Below are positions 1-8,059 of a stretch of 42,341 nucleotides of DNA, piece by piece; positions within the stretch are counted from its first letter, which is position 1; every line of letters starts with the position of its first letter. A model generated the notes under the pieces. It ran no database searches. It was not told where the DNA came from and saw only the letters and a program-made list of their open reading frames with translations. The stretch is from Candidatus Rifleibacteriota bacterium (lineage in GTDB: Bacteria > Muiribacteriota > Ozemobacteria > Ozemobacterales > Ozemobacteraceae): assembly GCA_018818125.1 (NCBI GenBank), contig JAHISQ010000124.1, positions 1 through 42,341 on the forward strand, in the 5' to 3' direction. Made by a program: the position numbers and the translations under genes.

Positions 1-2
1 AA

Positions 3-1073
3 GGACTTTTTGTTGACAGAGCCAATATTATTCTCAGCGGCAAAAATATCGGCACGGTTTCTGTATTTGTAACTCCCAGGCTTGTGGAAGAGTATCTCCG
101 GAACTTTCTTCTGTTTATCGTGGTCAGCATCATAGCATTAAATATTTGTCTGGTTTTCGTTATATTTCAGCTTCTCAGCAGGACGGTCATTAAACCGCTA
201 AAGGCTATTGAATCTTATGCCCTGAAGGTCGGAGCCGGAGATCATGAAGAAGCCCTTATCCAGGGAGATCGATTTTTTGGCGAACTTGAGAACCTCAGGT
301 GTTCGATTTTGCTGATGACTCAATCGCTGAGTGAGGCACAACAAGAGCTTATCCGCAAGGAGAAGCTTTCCGTTATCGGCCAGCTGTCGGGGATTGTCGC
401 CCACGAGATACGCAACCCCCTCGGAGTTATGAACAATGCGGTCTATCTTTTAAACACCTTGATGCCCAACGCCGATGATAACGTGAAAAAGTATCTGGAC
501 ATGATCAAACATGAGATCGACAACTCCCAGCGCATCGTCTCCGACCTTCTCGATTTTGCCCGCACCAAGACGCCCCAGATCAGTCCTATTGCCCCAGGCA
601 CTCTGGTAACCCAGAGCCTCGGCAAATCCCACATCCCCGAAAACGTCTCAGTTAAAACAAATATTTCAGAAACATTGCCGGAGCTTCTCGTAGACCCCTT
701 CCAGATGGGGCAGGTGCTTCGCAACCTTTTTACTAATGCCATCCAGGCCATGCCGGGAGGTGGAACGCTCACAATTGCTACGCAGCGGGTTTCAAGTTCA
801 GGGTTAGAACCCTCTTCTTTGCAATCTGCAACTTGCAACTTACAACAGGATTTCGTAGAAATCCTTGTGAAAGATACCGGTGAAGGAATAACTCCGGAAA
901 ACATGAAGAAACTCTTCCAGCCTCTCTTTACCACTAAAGCAAAGGGTGTGGGGCTGGGACTGCTAGTTTGCGAAAACCTGGTGAAAGCAAACGGCGGCAG
1001 GATCGAGGTGAAGAGTACGGTAGGTATTGGTACAACATTTACAATAAAATTTCCCATTTCAGAGAGAATCTAG
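3..1073 (+). CDS. Membrane sensor histidine kinase, 5' end outside window
   Basis: The frame is open from the left edge, so the N-terminus, probably an extracytoplasmic sensor domain, is missing. What is visible is the end of that domain, one membrane segment (about 105-176), a HAMP linker, a HisKA dimerisation helix with the phospho-acceptor His codon at 402-404 in an HEIRNP box, and a HATPase_c domain with the N box (LRNLFTNAIQAM), the G1 box (DTGEGI) and the G2 box (GVGLGL). It should autophosphorylate and pass phosphate to a receiver protein. A GTG at 84 is only an internal codon. About 20 codons (789-848) with repetitive DNA are inserted between ATPase strands. The stop at 1071-1073 abuts the next ATG, so its partner was probably the now-decayed downstream receiver. 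Family call is secure; the signal sensed is unknown. Confidence 0.93.
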   Translation, partial: GLFVDRANIILSGKNIGTVSVFVTPRLVEEYLRNFLLFIVVSIIALNICLVFVIFQLLSRTVIKPLKAIESYALKVGAGDHEEALIQGDRFFGELENLRCSILLMTQSLSEAQQELIRKEKLSVIGQLSGIVAHEIRNPLGVMNNAVYLLNTLMPNADDNVKKYLDMIKHEIDNSQRIVSDLLDFARTKTPQISPIAPGTLVTQSLGKSHIPENVSVKTNISETLPELLVDPFQMGQVLRNLFTNAIQAMPGGGTLTIATQRVSSSGLEPSSLQSATCNLQQDFVEILVKDTGEGITPENMKKLFQPLFTTKAKGVGLGLLVCENLVKANGGRIEVKSTVGIGTTFTIKFPISERI

Positions 1074-1409
1074 ATGAGTGAAAAATTAAAAGTTCTTGTG
1101 GTCAATGTATTTATCGATATGGAACGGGAATACAGGCTGGTCGTCCTGCTTGCCTTAAAGCTTGGCAAGGTTAACGGTGAAGATGTCCTGAAAGCTATTC
1201 GCGCCAGACACCCTACCAAAACAGTAATTATGATTACCAGTTACGAAATGGAGATGGCCGATTTAATCAACAAAGAATATCAGATCGGGGCATAGAACTT
1301 TCTCCATAAACCTTTTGAAATCGATGTGCCTATCGAATATATTATGGAGATAACTCGTAAGAAACTCCAGTCGTTTCACGCAGAGAAAAACACTGATGAG
1401 GTTGCTGCC
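1074..1409 (+). pseudogene. Decayed response-regulator receiver domain
   Basis: The ORF starts directly after the kinase stop and reads as a receiver domain in pieces. Its start (KLKVLVVNVF) has lost the usual acidic pair. The segment that should carry beta-3 and the phospho-acceptor Asp is missing, an apparent deletion of about 20-25 residues. The second half (VNGEDVLKAIRARHP, VIMITSY) is well preserved. A TAG at 1293-1295 interrupts it just before NFLHKPFEID, the normal beta-5/alpha-5 end of a receiver. There is no frameshift: the same frame stays open from 1296 into the next gene. Loss of the Asp plus the stop argue for a pseudogene. A 73-aa product could still be made but could not be a phospho-acceptor. 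A sequencing error could explain the stop but not the deletion. Confidence 0.8.
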
Positions 1410-2420
1410 ATGGAAAAGAAAAAGATCCTGATTATAGATGACGACCTGAATATCAGAATAACCCTTTCAGATATCCTGATATTAGAGGGCTATGAACCAT
1501 TTACAGTCGAAAATGGGGCGGCGGGGCTTGAGTTTTTGAAACAGACCTCTGTAAATGTGGTGCTAATAGATCTTGGACTTCCGGATATGCCAGGACTTGA
1601 TGTTCTCTCCACGGTAAAGGCAGAACATCCCTCTACAGAAGCCATCATACTGACCGGCAATACTTCACTCAATTCCGCAATTGAGGCCACAAATCGGGAG
1701 GCATTTTCTTATCTGTTGAAACCATACGGAATTGACCAGATTTTACTGCACATCCGAAGGGCAATGGAGAAACAACAATCTGAAGAAGCTTTGCGCATCT
1801 CCAGGCAAATACTGGAAGATGTAACACAGGGCATTACGGAAAGCATTTTCCTAATCTCCAAGGACTATAAAATCAGGTGGGCAAACAAGACAGCATTGAA
1901 CAATATAGGGCTCAAAATGGATGAGATTGCTTCTAATTGCTGTTATGACGTCATCCATCACCTGAAATCTCCCTGCGAAAATTCTCCAGAACCATGCCCT
2001 TTGAGCGAATTGCTGGCAACCGGCATCTCAAGAACAGTTCAACAAGTCCATGTTGATAAAGAAGGGAACAAGCTCATCACAGAGGCTAACGTTTATCCGG
2101 TCAAGAATGATTCAGGAGAGGTTAGAGAAATCGTTTATGTATTAAAAGATATAACCGAACGCGTCAGAATGGTGGAAGAAATCGCAGACAAAGTCAAGCA
2201 ACTGGAGGCATCCCTCAGCAGGGTGAAGCAGCTCGAAGGCATTATTCCGATCTGCATGTACTGCAAAAAAATACGGGATGACAAAGAAGAATGGAGCAGA
2301 GTTGAGGAGTACATTACGGAGCATTCGGAAGCGAACTTCAGCCATGGCCTTTGCCCGGAATGTGAGAAAAAAATGCATGCAGAGCTTGATGATGAAGAAA
2401 ATATTGATCAGCCCAAATAA
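1410..2420 (+). CDS. Response regulator: receiver, PAS and tetra-cysteine zinc-finger-like tail
   Basis: I place the start at ATG 1410 because GAGG lies 9 bases upstream and the receiver begins at once. In-frame sequence further upstream belongs to the decayed receiver. The 336-aa product has a canonical receiver (residues 1-120: DDD at 10-12, phospho-acceptor D54, conserved Lys in LLKPYG), a PAS-type domain (about 135-260), a short coiled coil, and a C-terminal tail with C282/C285 and C315/C318 spaced like a treble-clef zinc site. No DNA-binding or enzymatic output domain is present, so output is probably through protein contact. It is likely the working regulator for the upstream kinase. 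The receiver and PAS calls are firm; zinc binding is inferred from the cysteine spacing. Confidence 0.88.
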   Translation: MEKKKILIIDDDLNIRITLSDILILEGYEPFTVENGAAGLEFLKQTSVNVVLIDLGLPDMPGLDVLSTVKAEHPSTEAIILTGNTSLNSAIEATNREAFSYLLKPYGIDQILLHIRRAMEKQQSEEALRISRQILEDVTQGITESIFLISKDYKIRWANKTALNNIGLKMDEIASNCCYDVIHHLKSPCENSPEPCPLSELLATGISRTVQQVHVDKEGNKLITEANVYPVKNDSGEVREIVYVLKDITERVRMVEEIADKVKQLEASLSRVKQLEGIIPICMYCKKIRDDKEEWSRVEEYITEHSEANFSHGLCPECEKKMHAELDDEENIDQPK

Positions 2421-2764
2421 ACAGGGTTGTAATCTGAGGTGTACATCTTCATAGCATTTACAATAATAGAGATGCGGAAATGAGAAGGCTATGTTGGGCA
2501 ATGCTATTTATGCAGGTGTTACTACCATGGCTAGCATTTGTGAAAAAAGCGATCTGCTGATCTGCTATGGAATGGGAGTGCCTTTATGGGATCACATATG
2601 TTGATTTCGTTTCCCCTTGTGGTTCAGTCTTATTCGCTTCAGGCCTTTCTCAACTGGAGTTTGATATTTTTGCAAAAGCCCGGCCCATCTTTGTTGCTGG
2701 TAAATCTTTAACTAACCGGTGAAATTTTGTTAATATGAATTCATTAACTTCATAAGGAAAAACA
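2421..2764. other. Intergenic region without a convincing gene
   Basis: This 344-base stretch separates the two-component genes from the HD-domain gene. It holds no supported gene. A 26-codon hydrophobic ORF at 2480-2560 is the only coding candidate and lacks a good ribosome binding site. A loose inverted repeat (AATGCTA ... TAGCATT, about 2500-2536) is visible. The last 60 bases carry the promoter reported separately. I see no terminator with a T-run. Confidence 0.5.
2708..2736 (+). promoter_or_regulatory. Sigma-70-type promoter for HD-domain gene
   Basis: A -35 box TTAACT at 2708-2713 and a -10 box TAATAT at 2731-2736 are separated by exactly 17 bases. The start codon follows 28 bases downstream, behind an AAGGA ribosome binding site. 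The -35 box is imperfect. Prediction from consensus only. Confidence 0.5.
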
Positions 2765-3319
2765 ATGATTAACCGGGAAAAAGCGTTTGAACTTTTGCAT
2801 AAGCATCTCATTACTGAAAATCTGCGACGGCACTGCTTGGCAAGCTCTGTGGTCATGAAAGCAGTTGCCCAGAAACTTGGGCAACCCGCAGAAGACTGGG
2901 AAATTCTCGGCCTGCTGCACGACATGGATCTTGATATCACTAAAGGTGATATGAAAAGCCACGCCAGAGTTGCCGTCGATCTTTTAAGCAGCGAAGGTCT
3001 GCCGGAAGATTATCTGCATGCCATACTGGCCCATAACGAAGAAAGCGGTGCAAAAAGAAGCAGCGTGCTCGATCATGCGCTCGCAGCCTCAGAAAGCATT
3101 ACCGGACTGATCGTTGCCTGCGCCATGGTTTACCCTGACCGCAAGATTTCTTCGGTTAAAACCAAGTCAATCGCCAAACGCATGAAAGAAAAACGCTTCG
3201 CCGAAAGCGTATCACGCGAAAACATTCTTGAATGCGAGAAGGCAGGAATACCCTTCACAGAGTTTGTCGACCTTGCGCTGGCTGCAATGAGTTCGATCGA
3301 AGACAAACTTATCAACTGA
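2765..3319 (+). CDS. HD-domain phosphohydrolase family protein
   Basis: A 184-aa soluble protein starting at ATG 2765 behind AAGGA. It has an HD-superfamily metal site: H23 (LRRHCLASS), H52-D53 (LLHDMD), H66 (KSHARVA) and a later His in LAHNEESG. This is the compact HD form, not HD-GYP. Such proteins hydrolyse phosphate esters of nucleotides or related molecules; the substrate cannot be read from sequence. It begins the transcription unit followed by the two small lipoprotein genes, 29 bases downstream. Family assignment is secure, function open. Confidence 0.85.
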   Translation: MINREKAFELLHKHLITENLRRHCLASSVVMKAVAQKLGQPAEDWEILGLLHDMDLDITKGDMKSHARVAVDLLSSEGLPEDYLHAILAHNEESGAKRSSVLDHALAASESITGLIVACAMVYPDRKISSVKTKSIAKRMKEKRFAESVSRENILECEKAGIPFTEFVDLALAAMSSIEDKLIN

Positions 3320-3348
3320 TTGCCAGAAGAAAAAAAAGGTATTTTATA

Positions 3349-3633
3349 ATGCAGACAAAGCAAGCAAATCGCCGGACAATTATTACTGTTGGACTACTTC
3401 TAGCACTGCTGGCAGCCACCTCACTGACCGGCTGCCTGGATTTTTTCGGCACGCAAGCGCGAAAGCGTGATGAAAAGCTGAAAAAGCGTGACGAGCTCAA
3501 GAATAAAATAGCCAGGAACGCAGCCCTGTTTGACCAGCGAGACCGCCTGCAAGCAGAGATCAAGTCATTAGACGCTCAAATCAAGGTGCTACAAAGCTCA
3601 CAGGGTGCGATGCTGGAGACTACAGGTGAATAA
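3349..3633 (+). CDS. Small coiled-coil lipoprotein A
   Basis: A 94-aa protein. I choose ATG 3349 (AAGG about 9 bases upstream), because the signal peptide then starts correctly; a start at 3232 would overlap the HD gene and add an unrelated 39 residues. It has a basic N-terminus, a hydrophobic stretch and a lipobox LTGC with the lipidated Cys at residue 29. The mature part is short and highly charged (KRDEKLKKRDELKN), a probable coiled coil. I recognise no family. Its stop overlaps the start of a second lipoprotein of the same design, so the two are probably translated together and may pair in the envelope. Confidence 0.7.
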   Translation: MQTKQANRRTIITVGLLLALLAATSLTGCLDFFGTQARKRDEKLKKRDELKNKIARNAALFDQRDRLQAEIKSLDAQIKVLQSSQGAMLETTGE

Positions 3634-3901
3634 AACACTGCTGCTGATATTGATTTTAATGGCCATTTTTGGCACCGGCTGCAACATGGAACTCACTAGC
3701 CAGATCGAAGATGAAATACTTCATATCGACCAAGAAATTGAGTCACTCCATAGGCTCGAGTTTCAGCTGAGCAATATTCCAGAAGAAATCGAAATCCTTC
3801 GCGAACAGGTGGTGCAAAAACGAGGCGAACTCAAAAAATTCAAAAAGAACCACCCCGATGTTGTCGAGTTCGCAATTCCGCAACTGAACACAGGCAAATA
3901 A
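3626..3901 (+). CDS. Small coiled-coil lipoprotein B
   Basis: A 91-aa protein starting at GTG 3626, with GGAG upstream inside the preceding gene, which it overlaps by 8 bases. The signal sequence ends in FGTGC, giving the lipidated Cys at residue 19. The mature 72 residues are mostly charged heptad-like helix (IEDEILHIDQEIESLHRLE) ending in a short Pro/Asn tail. Size, lipidation, coiled-coil character and overlap with lipoprotein A suggest that the two form a helical complex at the membrane. No named family recognised. An upstream in-frame ATG at 3605 would spoil the signal peptide. Confidence 0.72.
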   Translation: MNKTLLLILILMAIFGTGCNMELTSQIEDEILHIDQEIESLHRLEFQLSNIPEEIEILREQVVQKRGELKKFKKNHPDVVEFAIPQLNTGK

Positions 3902-3950
3902 GCAAGAATTGCCAAGACTTTATCCATAGTCAAATTAGCAAATCATATTA

Positions 3951-3979
3951 TTGACTTTGTCTGCCAACGATGGTAATAT
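3951..3979 (+). promoter_or_regulatory. Strong sigma-70-type promoter for tRNA-Val
   Basis: A -35 box TTGACT (3951-3956), a 17-base spacer and a -10 box TAATAT (3974-3979) give a near-consensus promoter. Transcription would begin around 3986, just before the tRNA 5' end at 3993, as expected for a tRNA with a short leader. Confidence 0.8.
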
Positions 3980-3992
3980 ACCCATTGCGCAA

Positions 3993-4067
3993 AGGCTCGT
4001 AGCTCAGTTTGGTTAGAGCACCACGTTGACATCGTGGGGGTCAGCGGTTCAAGTCCGCTCGGGCCTA
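3993..4067 (+). tRNA. tRNA-Val (GAC)
   Basis: The cloverleaf folds cleanly. The acceptor stem AGGCTCG (3993-3999) pairs with CGGGCCT (4060-4066) with one G-T wobble and discriminator A4067. The D arm contains AGCTCAG...GGTTAGAGC. The anticodon stem CCACG/CGTGG encloses loop TTGACAT with anticodon GAC at 4028-4030, which reads GUC/GUU valine codons. The T arm is AGCGG-TTCAAGT-CCGCT. The 3' CCA is not encoded and must be added. The first pair is A-T rather than the common G-C. No terminator follows, so the transcript may run on into trmJ. Confidence 0.96.
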
Positions 4068-4097
4068 TTTTTTATCCCAATTTTGTGGAGCATATTC

Positions 4098-4865
4098 TTG
4101 TCAGTCACCAGCCCTATGCTCGATAATATAAGAATCGTTCTGGTCGAACCTCAGGGTGCACTCAACGTCGGCTCAACCTGCCGCGCCATGAAGAACTTCG
4201 GGCTCAGCCACCTTAGCGTGGTCAGACCAGGCTGCCAGCTTAATCTCGACGCCGTTAAAATGGCCATGCATTCTACCGACATTCTTGAGTCCGCGCGTAT
4301 CGTGCAGACCATTCCAGAAGCGATAGAGGGAAGCCTGCTGGTGCTTGGCACCGCCAACCGCCGCGGCGAATACCATGAACCAAACCTGACCGTTCAGGAA
4401 GGCATGCTCAAAATCAGGCAGGTTCTTGACAAAGGGCCGGTTACGATCATGTTTGGCCGCGAAGAATGGGGCCTGACCAAAGAAGACCTGGTCCACACCA
4501 TGGGCACCATGCGCATAGTAACAGACCCGGAGTGTACTTCGCTCAACCTTTCGCAGGCAGTGCTTTTAATTGCCTACGAACTTTACCAGACCTTTGGCAA
4601 CCCGATGCCACTACCAAACCCCTTTGCTGATGACCCATACGAGCAACCCGCCACCACCGAAGAGCTTGCAAGACTATTTAACCACATACAAGCAGTAGTG
4701 ACCATGTGCGAATTTAAGCCACTGTTAAATGGCGACGGGATTATACAGATATTCAGAACGTTTTTTCACAGATCAAGCCCCACCCTGCGTGAAGTTAACC
4801 TGCTGATGGGAGTTTTTTCCAATCTGCGCGGGTTCATGAGAAAATTCGTTAAAGACCCGCTGTAG
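4098..4865 (+). CDS. trmJ: TrmJ-type tRNA 2'-O-methyltransferase (SPOUT family)
   Basis: The 255-aa product is a TrmH/SpoU-class SPOUT methyltransferase of the TrmJ group, which methylates the 2'-OH of the wobble nucleotide (position 32 region) of tRNAs using S-adenosylmethionine. Motif 1 (NVGSTCRAMKNFG), motif 2 (MFGREEWGL) and motif 3 (TSLNLSQAVLLIAYEL), which form the knotted cofactor site, are all present. A helical C-terminal extension follows, as usual for TrmJ. I prefer TTG 4098 as start because TGGAG lies 7 bases before it; ATG 4116 has no ribosome binding site. The open frame reaches back into the tRNA, which is not coding. The exact RNA target is inferred from the family. Confidence 0.87.
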   Translation: MSVTSPMLDNIRIVLVEPQGALNVGSTCRAMKNFGLSHLSVVRPGCQLNLDAVKMAMHSTDILESARIVQTIPEAIEGSLLVLGTANRRGEYHEPNLTVQEGMLKIRQVLDKGPVTIMFGREEWGLTKEDLVHTMGTMRIVTDPECTSLNLSQAVLLIAYELYQTFGNPMPLPNPFADDPYEQPATTEELARLFNHIQAVVTMCEFKPLLNGDGIIQIFRTFFHRSSPTLREVNLLMGVFSNLRGFMRKFVKDPL

Positions 4866-4871
4866 CCTGAA

Positions 4872-4895
4872 AAGTGCTTCGCAGACTGCGCACTT
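4872..4895 (+). other. Hairpin after trmJ without T-run
   Basis: AAGTG/CACTT and CGCA/TGCG form a stem with a three-base bulge and a GAC loop just after the trmJ stop. There is no T-run, so it is not a classical terminator. It may protect the 3' end of the mRNA or be chance. Confidence 0.3.
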
Positions 4896-4962
4896 CACTA
4901 ATAATTCAGGGTAATTTTTGCATTTCGTGCTCGATTGGGGTTCTTGCAATATTCAACAACAG

Positions 4963-4992
4963 AGAGATCTCTCCCTTCGGTCGAGATGACAG
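4963..4992. repeat. Possible dispersed intergenic repeat element
   Basis: The stretch contains a palindromic GAGATCTC and an imperfect stem (ATCTC...CCTTCGG...GAGAT), then GATGACAG. It resembles short hairpin repeats of the type 'ctcgcttcgctcgg-atgaca' scattered in intergenic regions of many bacterial genomes. Only one copy is visible in this window, so repeat status is inference. Confidence 0.35.
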
Positions 4993-5062
4993 AAATGGTA
5001 AAATTTGTGGTAGATTAGACAGCGTCTTGCTGTCAATTTTCGGATTATGGGGCTGAGAGAGC

Positions 5063-8059
5063 GTGCTGGTTTTAACTTCTAACAAAAGGCAAACAGGCTT
5101 TGTCTGGGTGTTTCTTCTCGCTGTCTTACTGCTCACCCCGCTTTTCTGGTTGAACCAGCTGCTCGATGAATTGCGAGTTAAAGACGAAAACTCACTCGAC
5201 ATACAGGCGCGAGAGCGCCTGATCAATGAAATGGCTGATTACCAGGATCGCTTCAGACCTGACAAGCACCTGGCAATGGCTCTTGAAGACATGCGCTGCG
5301 AATTAGGCCTGGAGAATCCCGAAGAGCTTGTCAGGCCACTGAGCCCCGCTGCCAATCAGGATCCAATGCTGATCCGGAATTATTTTCCGGCAAGAGCCAG
5401 CGCCTTTCTGAAGGCAAAATACAATATACTGCCGCTACTTATAATCGCTGTTGACTGTGATATGCAGCACATCTTTTCGTGGTATTCGCAGAAGCTCTTT
5501 TTAAACGAGACTCAGCGGTATAAGTTTGAAGAAGCGGCTACATACTGGTTGGTTTTTGGGCAAAGAGAAGTAGTCAACGAACTTGCTTCAACAAAAGATC
5601 TAAGATTGATTAAGGCTTCTCAACGCTCTTTGGCCGGCGACCCGTCACAAAACGCTCACTCTGCATTTACCAACCTTTTCAATGAACACATCTCTGTCTT
5701 CAGCTCCCCACCATCCACACCAGGAGTCTGCCGCACTTTCTTCTCGAATCGATTTGGCAGCCAGCGTTCTTACCAGATTTCCCACCTCGTCACCAGAAAG
5801 AAAGGGAATTCTGTCAGCATGCTTGCGAGCTATTACGCCATATTTAACAGTGCCGACATCTCGCCCACCAGCATGCTGAAGCACTCTTTTCAGTCAACAG
5901 ACCAGGATCTCGATCGATTCATCGTCAAATCCCAGATTAAACAACCATATTTTGACTATATTGATGATCATCTTCTTTATTTTACTGGGTTTCCGGCGCA
6001 TTACTTCACGCTCATCGAAGACTACGCCATTAAAAATCCGAACACGCGTAAATTGCTGGCTGAATTCGTAAATCAGCATGCTCTAGCAGTCAAAATCGAC
6101 AAACGCCACCTTCAGTCGCCCTACGCGTTGGCACAAAAAATCTGCACAGCTGTTATCAAGATCGCTGTTCTGTTCTTTTTCGCACTACTTGTCAGATCGT
6201 TTATGAGCGACCTTGAACAAAGCATGAAACTCGCAAAGAAGCTGCGAATCGCAGTAGCCATAATTGTTCTGCTGCCAATTTCCGGATTTTTCCTTTTAAG
6301 CGAACAGATTCAAACGAGCAGTGGAAAAATGGAGCTGATTAAGTATCAAACCATCATAAAACAGCGACTGGATTTGCTTGACAAGATTATAAATGAGACT
6401 GACCCAAGGCTTGTCTTGATAATGCAGGGAATTAAAGCTCGACTGGCGGATGCGTATTTCGGTTTAAACGAAAACAGCACTTCAAGTGGTATCAAGCGTA
6501 GAATCTATCCTCCGGCAAAAGCCGCTTTAGTCGAGGTATCACTTGATCGCGAAGGCGAGAGAATTGTATCAAATCGAAAAGGATCACAGAAAGACAACGC
6601 AACACTTAGAATCGGGCTTTACGCAATTTTATCTGATCTTGGAGCTATTAACCGGGATTCAGCCGAGATAAAAACAATTCATAAACATCAATTATTTATG
6701 GCTGGACTGGCTGGGTCACTGATGAACCTCTTTGCGAACCCAGAAGCACTTGCACGAGAAAGTCTGCTGACCGATCATATCCTTTCTGCCTCTGCACTGT
6801 CACGCTCCAGCCACCAGTTGATCGCACATCCTTCACGACCAATGCAGCCAGTCGGAATTGTCCTGCAGTTCGTTGACGATTTAAATGTGTTCTTACAGCT
6901 TTACAAGCAACTTAACAGGCAGTCGCTACGCCTGTTCAGCGACTACGACAATATCTGTCAGATAGACTATGCTCTTGCCCTGCGTGGTTCGGATGCCCTG
7001 AGAGGCATGCAGGTTCCGTATGACAATGTTTCTTCCAGCAAAACTGCCAGACTGGCCGCGAACGCTTTGCAGCGGCGCACATCGAGCACCAGCATACAAA
7101 AAATAAATGGTCTACTGCGAATTAACAGTTGGATTTACACTAACAACTCGCCGGTGGTTATTGTTGCCACTGCGACTCTGAAGCCTGACGTCTCTAATCA
7201 GCTGTTATTCTGGATTTTGCCATGGGCATTGCTGGTTTATGCTTTTCTGGCAGTTACTTTGATTTCTGATGTGCTCGCAGATATTTTTCTGGCACCAGTA
7301 AATGCACTGCTGGAATTAGTGACCAGGTTGCGCAGTAACGACCTGTCAGCAAAAGTTGCCATCAGCAGCGGTGATGAATTTGAGGAGCTGGGAAATTCAT
7401 TCAACAAAATGAGCGAAGGCCTCAGACAGCGCGAGAAAATGCGACGTTTTGTTTCTGAACGCCTGTTTGCCAGCCTCGAATCAGATGATGCCGACAATCG
7501 CTCAGGCAAAATCAGCATCAGCGTAATCAGCTCTGATATAAGAGGATTTACGGCACTCAGCGAACAGCATGCTCCAGAAGAGATTGTCAGTCTGCTTAAT
7601 GACTACTTTTCCTGCATGGAAGAAGCACTAGGCCAGCATGGTGGCTCTATAGAGAAAATAGTAGGGGATGCTATTACGGCGGCTTTTTACCCTGATCCAG
7701 AGCTGCCATTTCACTCGGTGCGAGCCTGCCAGGCGGCCAAAGCCATGAAAAAAAGTCTGCAGAAATTCAATCAAGATCGTGAGCAGAACAACAGATTTTC
7801 AATAGAGAACGGCATTGGCGTCGCCAGCGGTGAAGCAGTAATGGGCTTTACCAAGAGTGATGCCCGCCGTCGCGAGTTTATTCTGCTCGGCGATGTAATG
7901 CAGCGCGCAGAGCACCTTGAATCGATGACCAGATGGGGAAAAAGCAGCAACATATTTATTGATCAAACTACCGCGAAGATGTCTGGCCAGTCGGTAGAAC
8001 CGAGAAAAATCGGGGTCGAGCGTGACGAAACCATATACCTGGAACTGATTAATGATTGA
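5063..8059 (+). CDS. Membrane class III adenylate/guanylate cyclase homologue, metal-site half
   Basis: A 998-aa protein from GTG 5063 behind GAGAGAG. Predicted layout: membrane segment (13-30), extracytoplasmic domain (31-362), two adjacent membrane segments (about 363-382 and 394-414), a second extracytoplasmic domain (415-713), a fourth membrane segment (714-740), HAMP linker (740-795) and a C-terminal cyclase homology domain (818-990). That domain keeps both metal-binding Asp residues (D825 in SSDIRGFT, D869 in VGDA), the purine-selecting Lys K865 and Asp D944. The transition-state Asn and Arg are replaced by Q947 and H951. The next gene overlaps by 8 bases, has the same architecture and retains exactly those two residues. 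I infer that this subunit supplies the metal half of a heterodimeric cAMP (less likely cGMP) synthase. Ligand unknown. Confidence 0.88.
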   Translation: MLVLTSNKRQTGFVWVFLLAVLLLTPLFWLNQLLDELRVKDENSLDIQARERLINEMADYQDRFRPDKHLAMALEDMRCELGLENPEELVRPLSPAANQDPMLIRNYFPARASAFLKAKYNILPLLIIAVDCDMQHIFSWYSQKLFLNETQRYKFEEAATYWLVFGQREVVNELASTKDLRLIKASQRSLAGDPSQNAHSAFTNLFNEHISVFSSPPSTPGVCRTFFSNRFGSQRSYQISHLVTRKKGNSVSMLASYYAIFNSADISPTSMLKHSFQSTDQDLDRFIVKSQIKQPYFDYIDDHLLYFTGFPAHYFTLIEDYAIKNPNTRKLLAEFVNQHALAVKIDKRHLQSPYALAQKICTAVIKIAVLFFFALLVRSFMSDLEQSMKLAKKLRIAVAIIVLLPISGFFLLSEQIQTSSGKMELIKYQTIIKQRLDLLDKIINETDPRLVLIMQGIKARLADAYFGLNENSTSSGIKRRIYPPAKAALVEVSLDREGERIVSNRKGSQKDNATLRIGLYAILSDLGAINRDSAEIKTIHKHQLFMAGLAGSLMNLFANPEALARESLLTDHILSASALSRSSHQLIAHPSRPMQPVGIVLQFVDDLNVFLQLYKQLNRQSLRLFSDYDNICQIDYALALRGSDALRGMQVPYDNVSSSKTARLAANALQRRTSSTSIQKINGLLRINSWIYTNNSPVVIVATATLKPDVSNQLLFWILPWALLVYAFLAVTLISDVLADIFLAPVNALLELVTRLRSNDLSAKVAISSGDEFEELGNSFNKMSEGLRQREKMRRFVSERLFASLESDDADNRSGKISISVISSDIRGFTALSEQHAPEEIVSLLNDYFSCMEEALGQHGGSIEKIVGDAITAAFYPDPELPFHSVRACQAAKAMKKSLQKFNQDREQNNRFSIENGIGVASGEAVMGFTKSDARRREFILLGDVMQRAEHLESMTRWGKSSNIFIDQTTAKMSGQSVEPRKIGVERDETIYLELIND

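Noticed and set aside
443..1057. 204-codon open frame on the minus strand inside the kinase gene
   Set aside because: It lies wholly antisense to a clear HisKA/HATPase gene and its product resembles nothing; a shadow frame.
2480..2560. 26-residue hydrophobic peptide in the intergenic region
   Set aside because: No convincing ribosome binding site, no neighbour supporting it, and short hydrophobic frames are common by chance.
4026..4097. Upstream in-frame extension of trmJ
   Set aside because: It would start inside the tRNA gene; TTG 4098 has a good ribosome binding site and fits the domain start.
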